Assembly (NCBI RefSeq): GCF_022394535.1
Contig: NZ_CP089414.1
Coordinates: 1,612,001-1,676,000 of the forward strand
From: Dyella terrae
GTDB lineage: Bacteria; Pseudomonadota; Gammaproteobacteria; Xanthomonadales; Rhodanobacteraceae
Direction: 5' to 3'
DNA length: 64,000 nucleotides
Both the position numbers and the translations under genes were made by a program. Positions within the stretch are counted from its first letter, which is position 1; each line of letters begins with the position of its first letter. Below are positions 59,859-64,000 of the stretch, piece by piece. The notes under the pieces were generated by a model, which did no database searches, had not been told where the DNA came from, and saw only the letters and a list, made by a program, of their open reading frames with translations.

Positions 59859-61370
59859 TCAATGCACCGTCCGGCCACTGAGGCGCTCCTTCAGTGGCGA
59901 GGCATCCAGCAGAAGCAACGTGCGTTGATCGGGCAATTCGACCACGTCGCGCATGTCGTTGCGCAACGCCGGGTCGATCTGGTTGCGCAGCACGCCTGGC
60001 ACACCGAGCTTGTCGGCCACATCGATGGTCACGATGTTCTCGATGGCGTCCACCACCAGACCGAACTTCTCGTCATCGTTCTCCACTACCAGCACTTTGG
60101 CGGCGCGCACGTCCGCGTAGCTCTTCATGCCGTAGAGGGACCGCATGTCGATGATGGTGACCAGCTTGCGGCGGAGGTTGAGGATGCCACGCACATAGTC
60201 CGGCGCTCCCGGCGGCTGCATCATGTCGTTGGGGAAGTCGATGACTTCGCGCAATTGGTCGATGCGCATGCCCATCAATTGCTCGAGCCGGAACGTGACA
60301 TAGGTTTCACGCACGCCGCTGCGTCGCTTGCCCTGCCCGCGCTCCGCTGTCGATTCCACTGTGTACAGCTCACGGTGACCCTGGGTGATGTCGGCGACGG
60401 TCGCATCGCTCAACAGCGCCAGTTCGTCAATGAGCAGGATATCCGGCGCAGCCTCGCGGCTAATGCATCCGGTGAAGAGTGGCGGGTGTTCGGCATGGAA
60501 CGACGGGATGACCAGTAGTTCCTCGTCGCGGTAGCTGACGATGCTTTCCACGTCATCCACCAGCAGCCCGAAGTCCATGTCCTTCTGGCGCAGCACCACG
60601 ATGCGCCGCGCATCCTCGAAGTCACCCGCAACCGCCGTAGGCGACGCCGTGGACGGCAGGCCGAGGAAGCGGGCGAAGTCGACCACCGGCACGGTGTTGC
60701 CGCGCAGGTTGAGCATGCCCAGGCATAGTTCACTGGCGAGCACGGACGAGAGCAGCTCTGGCACGCGGATGATTTCGTGGATGGCTCCCATCGGCAGTGC
60801 GAGACGGGTGTCGTTGACGCGAAAAGACACACCCTGGCGGCGCTGTCCCTGCGCCGCGCGCAGACGTGCGGGATCGGACGCCTGTGCGTCGCCCCGCGGC
60901 ATCGGCATGTCGGGCAGCCGATGCAAGGCATCCACGTTGAGGATCTGCAGGATGCGCTGGCCGCCATCTAGCTTGAGCGCGCCGCCGATCATCGATGGCG
61001 CGCCATCGCTGCCGCTGAACATCACTTTCTGTTCGGTCGGCACGCGCAGGATCTCGCCGGTAGCGTCGAACAACAGCCCCACGCGTCCCTGGCGAAACTC
61101 GACGATGGCGATCTTGGCGCCTTCGCGCGGTCCCCGCTCTGGGAGTTCCAGCACCTCGCCAAGATGGACGATGGGAATCAACCGACCGCGGAGATTGAAC
61201 AGGCCAAGCAGATACGACGGCGCCAACGGCACCTGTGTGACGACGGACGGATAGTTCACTACTTCCTGCACGGCCGCCACAGGAAGCACCAGCTCGGTGT
61301 CTCCCAGGTGGAACGAACCGAACATCTCAGCGGCATCCTGCCGTACGAGCGAAGCGATCGATGATTCCAT
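59859..61370 (-). CDS. triple CheW-domain chemotaxis coupling protein
   Basis: 503 residues from ATG 61370 (MESSIASLVRQDAAEMFGSF), with CGGAG seven bases before; the frame is open far upstream, but that is antisense to cheD. Three CheW domains in a row: about 15-160 (LVLPVAAVQEVVNYPSVVTQ, YLLGLFNLRGRLIPIVHLGE), about 175-320 (LALPMGAIHEIIRVPELLSS, CLGMLNLRGNTVPVVDFARF) and about 345-495 (QLMGMRIDQLREVIDFPNDM, YVRGILNLRRKLVTIIDMRS). Each keeps the G-x-x-NLR core that contacts receptors and CheA. Single-domain CheW is 150-170 residues. It could link receptors to more than one kinase; no cheA is in view. Confidence 0.92.
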   Translation of the reverse strand: MESSIASLVRQDAAEMFGSFHLGDTELVLPVAAVQEVVNYPSVVTQVPLAPSYLLGLFNLRGRLIPIVHLGEVLELPERGPREGAKIAIVEFRQGRVGLLFDATGEILRVPTEQKVMFSGSDGAPSMIGGALKLDGGQRILQILNVDALHRLPDMPMPRGDAQASDPARLRAAQGQRRQGVSFRVNDTRLALPMGAIHEIIRVPELLSSVLASELCLGMLNLRGNTVPVVDFARFLGLPSTASPTAVAGDFEDARRIVVLRQKDMDFGLLVDDVESIVSYRDEELLVIPSFHAEHPPLFTGCISREAAPDILLIDELALLSDATVADITQGHRELYTVESTAERGQGKRRSGVRETYVTFRLEQLMGMRIDQLREVIDFPNDMMQPPGAPDYVRGILNLRRKLVTIIDMRSLYGMKSYADVRAAKVLVVENDDEKFGLVVDAIENIVTIDVADKLGVPGVLRNQIDPALRNDMRDVVELPDQRTLLLLDASPLKERLSGRTVH

Positions 61371-61384
61371 GGCCATGCTCCGGT

Positions 61385-61861
61385 TTACGTTGTGCGGCCA
61401 AATGTCCTGACCGCAAATTGGTGTTGCGCGCAATCGATCACGAGCTGGCGACCACTGTCGCCACCCACGTCGACGTGCACGACCTTGATCCTGGTCTCTG
61501 CCAGCAGCCGTTGCGCCATGCGCACGTTCTGCTCGCCGATAAGGCCATGCCGAGGCATGACCGCGTGTTGCACCATGCACGCGCCGCCAGCGACCACGGC
61601 CTCCACTTCGTCCTGCTCTCTGCGTTCCAACTCCATCATCGTCAGCAGCGAGGGCATGGCACCGGTAACGTATTTGGCACCCTGTCCCGGTTCGCCTTGC
61701 GGCGACTCCGGCAACAGGCAATGGGCCATGCCGTAGACTCCACGACGGCGCCATAGCAGGCCGATGCCCACGCACGAACCTAGGATGGCGCGCAGCACGT
61801 CGGTGCCGCGGCCGATCCGCACTTCGCACATGCGCACCTGGATGTCCTGCCCGTCAGGCAT
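61385..61861 (-). CDS. cheD: chemoreceptor glutamine deamidase CheD
   Basis: 158 residues from ATG 61861, with AGGAGCGCGCGC before it and an eight-base overlap with cheR. Catalytic Cys in AILGSCVGIGLLWRRRGVYG and His in MAHCLLPESP, with the downstream KYVTGAMPSLLTMM segment. It converts specific receptor glutamines to glutamates. The partner CheC is not seen. Confidence 0.93.
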   Translation of the reverse strand: MPDGQDIQVRMCEVRIGRGTDVLRAILGSCVGIGLLWRRRGVYGMAHCLLPESPQGEPGQGAKYVTGAMPSLLTMMELERREQDEVEAVVAGGACMVQHAVMPRHGLIGEQNVRMAQRLLAETRIKVVHVDVGGDSGRQLVIDCAQHQFAVRTFGRTT

Positions 61862-62687
61862 GCGCGCGCTCCTGGCGGCGATAGACCAGTGGCTGTTCAA
61901 AATCGAAACCCACGTTGAGCCTAGTCAACGATTCGGATTCGCCAATGATCAGCACGCCGCCGGGCGCCATGGCGCGATGCGCGTTCTCCAGCACATGGCG
62001 TTGTCCCTCCTCGTCGAAATAGATGAGGACATTGCGCAGCATGGTGATGTCGAAGCGCGCAGCGCCATCCAGGCGCTTGTGCAGATGGTGTTCGCGGAAC
62101 ACCACGTGCGCTCGCAAGGAGGGTGACGCCAGATAACCGTCGCCGCTTGGCTGGAAGTATCTGTTAAACAATTCCGGCTTCGCGCGCTTCAGCCCTTCGA
62201 TGCTCTTGCCTTGGTAATGCCCGGCCTTGCCAGTCACCAACACGTGGCTCGCGATGTCGGTGGCAAGGATCTGATACTTGAACGCGGGGTGATGCTCGCG
62301 GAACTCCTCGCAGAGCATGGCCATGGAGTACGCCTCTTCACCGGTGGAGGCGGCCGCGGACCAAAGCTGCAAAGTGGCCCCGCGATGCACCCGGAACCAC
62401 TCCGGCAGCAAATGCTGCTGGAAGTGTTCCCAGATGCGTGGCGTACGGAAGAACGACGTCTCGTTGGTGGTCACCAGGTTGATGAAGGCGCCCACTTCTT
62501 CTGGCTGCGCCTCCAGTACCGCCAGGTAATCACGGTAGCGGCAGAGTTCCAGTGCCTGCAGGCGGCGCCGTAGGCGCCCCTGCAGCAGGGTCCATTTCCT
62601 GTCCGCCATATGGATACCGGTATGGCGTTGCACTTTGTCCAACAGGGCACGCTGGGTGCCTGCGTCAATCTCGTTTTCGATGTCCAC
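61854..62687 (-). CDS. cheR: chemoreceptor methyltransferase CheR
   Basis: 277 residues. N-terminal helical domain (RKWTLLQGRLRRRLQALELC), then FINLVTTNETSFFRTPRIWE, ATLQLWSAAASTGEEAYSMA (SAM-binding, the CheR motif GCSTGEEPYS-like), YQILATDIASHVLVTGKAGH, FDITMLRNVLIYFDEEGQRH (RNVLIYF) and GGVLIIGESESLTRL. It methylates receptor glutamates with S-adenosylmethionine to adapt signalling. It begins ten bases after the receptor gene. Confidence 0.96.
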   Translation of the reverse strand: MDIENEIDAGTQRALLDKVQRHTGIHMADRKWTLLQGRLRRRLQALELCRYRDYLAVLEAQPEEVGAFINLVTTNETSFFRTPRIWEHFQQHLLPEWFRVHRGATLQLWSAAASTGEEAYSMAMLCEEFREHHPAFKYQILATDIASHVLVTGKAGHYQGKSIEGLKRAKPELFNRYFQPSGDGYLASPSLRAHVVFREHHLHKRLDGAARFDITMLRNVLIYFDEEGQRHVLENAHRAMAPGGVLIIGESESLTRLNVGFDFEQPLVYRRQERAHA

Positions 62688-62697
62688 GACCGACTCC

Positions 62698-64000
62698 TCA
62701 GACGACGAAACGCTGCACCATCCGGTTCAGTTCCTCCGCACCCTGCGTGAGCGAGGTGGTGGAGCGCGCGATGGTGTCGCACGACGCTGCCGATTTCTCG
62801 GTCTCCTCGGCGACCTGCTGGATGGCCGTGCTCACTTCGCGCGCAGCTACTAATTGCTCGTCCGCACCGCAGGAGATTTCGGAGATGGCCTGTGTGGTGC
62901 GCCCCACTCCCGCGACGATCTTCTCGAACGCTTCGCCGGCCTGCTTGGAGATTTCACTGCCCTGCGCCACGCGCTTCACCGATTCATTGATGAGCTTGGA
63001 GATTTCCTTGGTGGCCTGTGAGGAACGCTCCGCCAGCTTGCGCACTTCGTCTGCTACCACGGAGAAACCCAGGCCGTGTTCGCCGGCGCGCGCTGCCTCG
63101 ATGGCGGCATTGAACGCCAGCAGGTTGGTCTGGCTGGCGATCTCACCAATCACCTTGATGATCTCGCTGATGTCCTCGGACGACTTGTTGATCAACTCCA
63201 TCGCTTCGATGGAACGGGTGATCGCCTTGGCGCCTCGCTCAGCCTCTTGGTGCGTGTCCTTGGCAAGCTGGTCGGCGCTGCGCGAATTGGTGGCGATGGA
63301 ATTGATCGAGGCAGTGAGCTCCTCAATCGATGCATTCATCTCCTCCACGGTGGCACCGAGTAATTGCGCACCGCTTGCCACGGTGCTGGCACGACCGGAG
63401 ATGTCCTGTGAGCTGCCGGAGAAGCTACCCGCCGAGTCGACTACCTTGCCGATCACGCTGCGCAAGTCGCTCATCATCTGCTGGATGCCATCGGCGAGCT
63501 GATCGATGGGTTCGCTGCCTTCCACGCGCACTTCACCCGTCAGGTCGCCTTCCGCTGCCTTGCGCACGGTCTTGAGCAACGCCTCGACCTTGCGCTGGTC
63601 ATCGGCGGCGCGCAGCTTCACGCTCTCTTCCAGCTCCACTTGTGCGGTGACATCGGTGGCGAACTTCACCACCTTGGACAAGCGGCCGTTGCCGTCGTAG
63701 ATCGGGTTATAGGTGGCCTGGATCCAGATCACGCGACCGCCCTTACCCAGGCGCTTGTAGCGCCCCGCATCGAACTCGCCGCGATTGAGCTTGGCCCAGA
63801 AATCCGCATAAGCCGAACTGGCCGTGTAGCTTTCTTCGCAGAACATGCGGTGGTGGTGGCCCTGGATTTCATCCAGCTCGTACCCCAACGCCTTGAGGAA
63901 GTTGTCGTTGGCGGCCAGCACGTGGCCGCTCAGATCGAATTCGATCATGGCCTGCGCCTTATTGATGGCGTTGACCTTGCCTTCGTACTCGGCCTTTTCC
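62698..64000 (-). CDS. PAS-containing methyl-accepting chemotaxis protein (N-terminus beyond right edge)
   Basis: The frame stays open to base 64000 and reads [20 protein letters not shown] into a PAS domain ([60 protein letters not shown]), so the ATG at 63948 is internal. A methyl-accepting domain follows: [40 protein letters not shown] and [20 protein letters not shown], the invariant hairpin that contacts CheA and CheW. No membrane helix in the visible part; the PAS region points to a cytoplasmic redox or energy sensor. It forms one operon with cheR, cheD and the triple CheW gene. Confidence 0.93.
   Translation of the reverse strand, partial: EKAEYEGKVNAINKAQAMIEFDLSGHVLAANDNFLKALGYELDEIQGHHHRMFCEESYTASSAYADFWAKLNRGEFDAGRYKRLGKGGRVIWIQATYNPIYDGNGRLSKVVKFATDVTAQVELEESVKLRAADDQRKVEALLKTVRKAAEGDLTGEVRVEGSEPIDQLADGIQQMMSDLRSVIGKVVDSAGSFSGSSQDISGRASTVASGAQLLGATVEEMNASIEELTASINSIATNSRSADQLAKDTHQEAERGAKAITRSIEAMELINKSSEDISEIIKVIGEIASQTNLLAFNAAIEAARAGEHGLGFSVVADEVRKLAERSSQATKEISKLINESVKRVAQGSEISKQAGEAFEKIVAGVGRTTQAISEISCGADEQLVAAREVSTAIQQVAEETEKSAASCDTIARSTTSLTQGAEELNRMVQRFVV

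Overview
The window looks like a chromosomal segment of a GC-rich gammaproteobacterium of the order Xanthomonadales, most likely family Rhodanobacteraceae (Dyella or a close relative). The reasons are a copL-copA-copB copper locus of Xanthomonas type, a TonB-dependent receptor, an ECF sigma factor paired with a TPR-carrying Ser/Thr kinase, and a secreted isoamylase that matches, as I remember it, the enzyme described from 'Pseudomonas amyloderamosa'. No tRNA, rRNA, CRISPR array, prophage or transposase was recognised.

Layout. 1-2.25 kb (minus): start of a TonB-dependent receptor running off the left edge, a SpeD-fold protein without the pyruvoyl serine, and two small hypothetical proteins whose leaders can fold hairpins over their Shine-Dalgarno sequences. 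2.6-4.9 kb: drug efflux pump and MarR regulator behind two similar operator repeats. 4.9-13.5 kb: a frameshifted secreted hydrolase, three LysR-type or similar metabolic neighbourhoods, glutaminase, a DoxX/SDR/NTF2 cluster and a FUSC membrane protein. 13.5-15 kb: frmR-frmA formaldehyde detoxification. 15-19.6 kb: a HAF-type secreted repeat protein, then ECF sigma factor and kinase. 19.6-23.5 kb: isochorismatase-like hydrolase, a frameshifted GlxA-type regulator, a nitronate monooxygenase and a small lipoprotein. 23.7-29 kb: an HD-GYP response regulator with a hybrid histidine kinase split by an in-frame stop. 29.3-37.9 kb: membrane protein, dodecin, class V aminotransferase, a small protein under a textbook sigma-54 promoter, pyruvate oxidase, isoamylase and a ParB-like protein. 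38-44.4 kb: periplasmic PPIase, DUF4349 lipoprotein, AsmA, EamA and ChaA transporters. 44.4-46.3 kb: REP-like element, LysR and NAD(P)-binding protein. 46.3-50.1 kb: copper resistance operon ending in a cytochrome c with a His/Asp-rich tail. 50.7-58.3 kb: rlmJ, frameshifted Slp lipoprotein, CDF transporter, VOC and YjbR proteins, GNAT, mfd. 58.4-64 kb: two small secreted proteins and a chemotaxis block (methyl-accepting protein, cheR, cheD, triple-CheW).

Themes. Many genes deal with envelope and stress: copper oxidation and export, formaldehyde, efflux, metal transport and outer-membrane lipoproteins. Signal transduction is dense: LysR-type regulators, MarR, GlxA, FrmR, an ECF/kinase pair, a kinase/HD-GYP pair and chemotaxis.

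Four genes carry apparent inactivating lesions: three single-base shifts, all in the same direction, and one amber codon. They may be real decay or assembly errors. The most unusual signals are the sigma-54 promoter with upstream palindromes in front of a 50-residue protein, the paired leader hairpins near 1.7 and 2.2 kb, and the SpeD-like protein lacking its catalytic serine.
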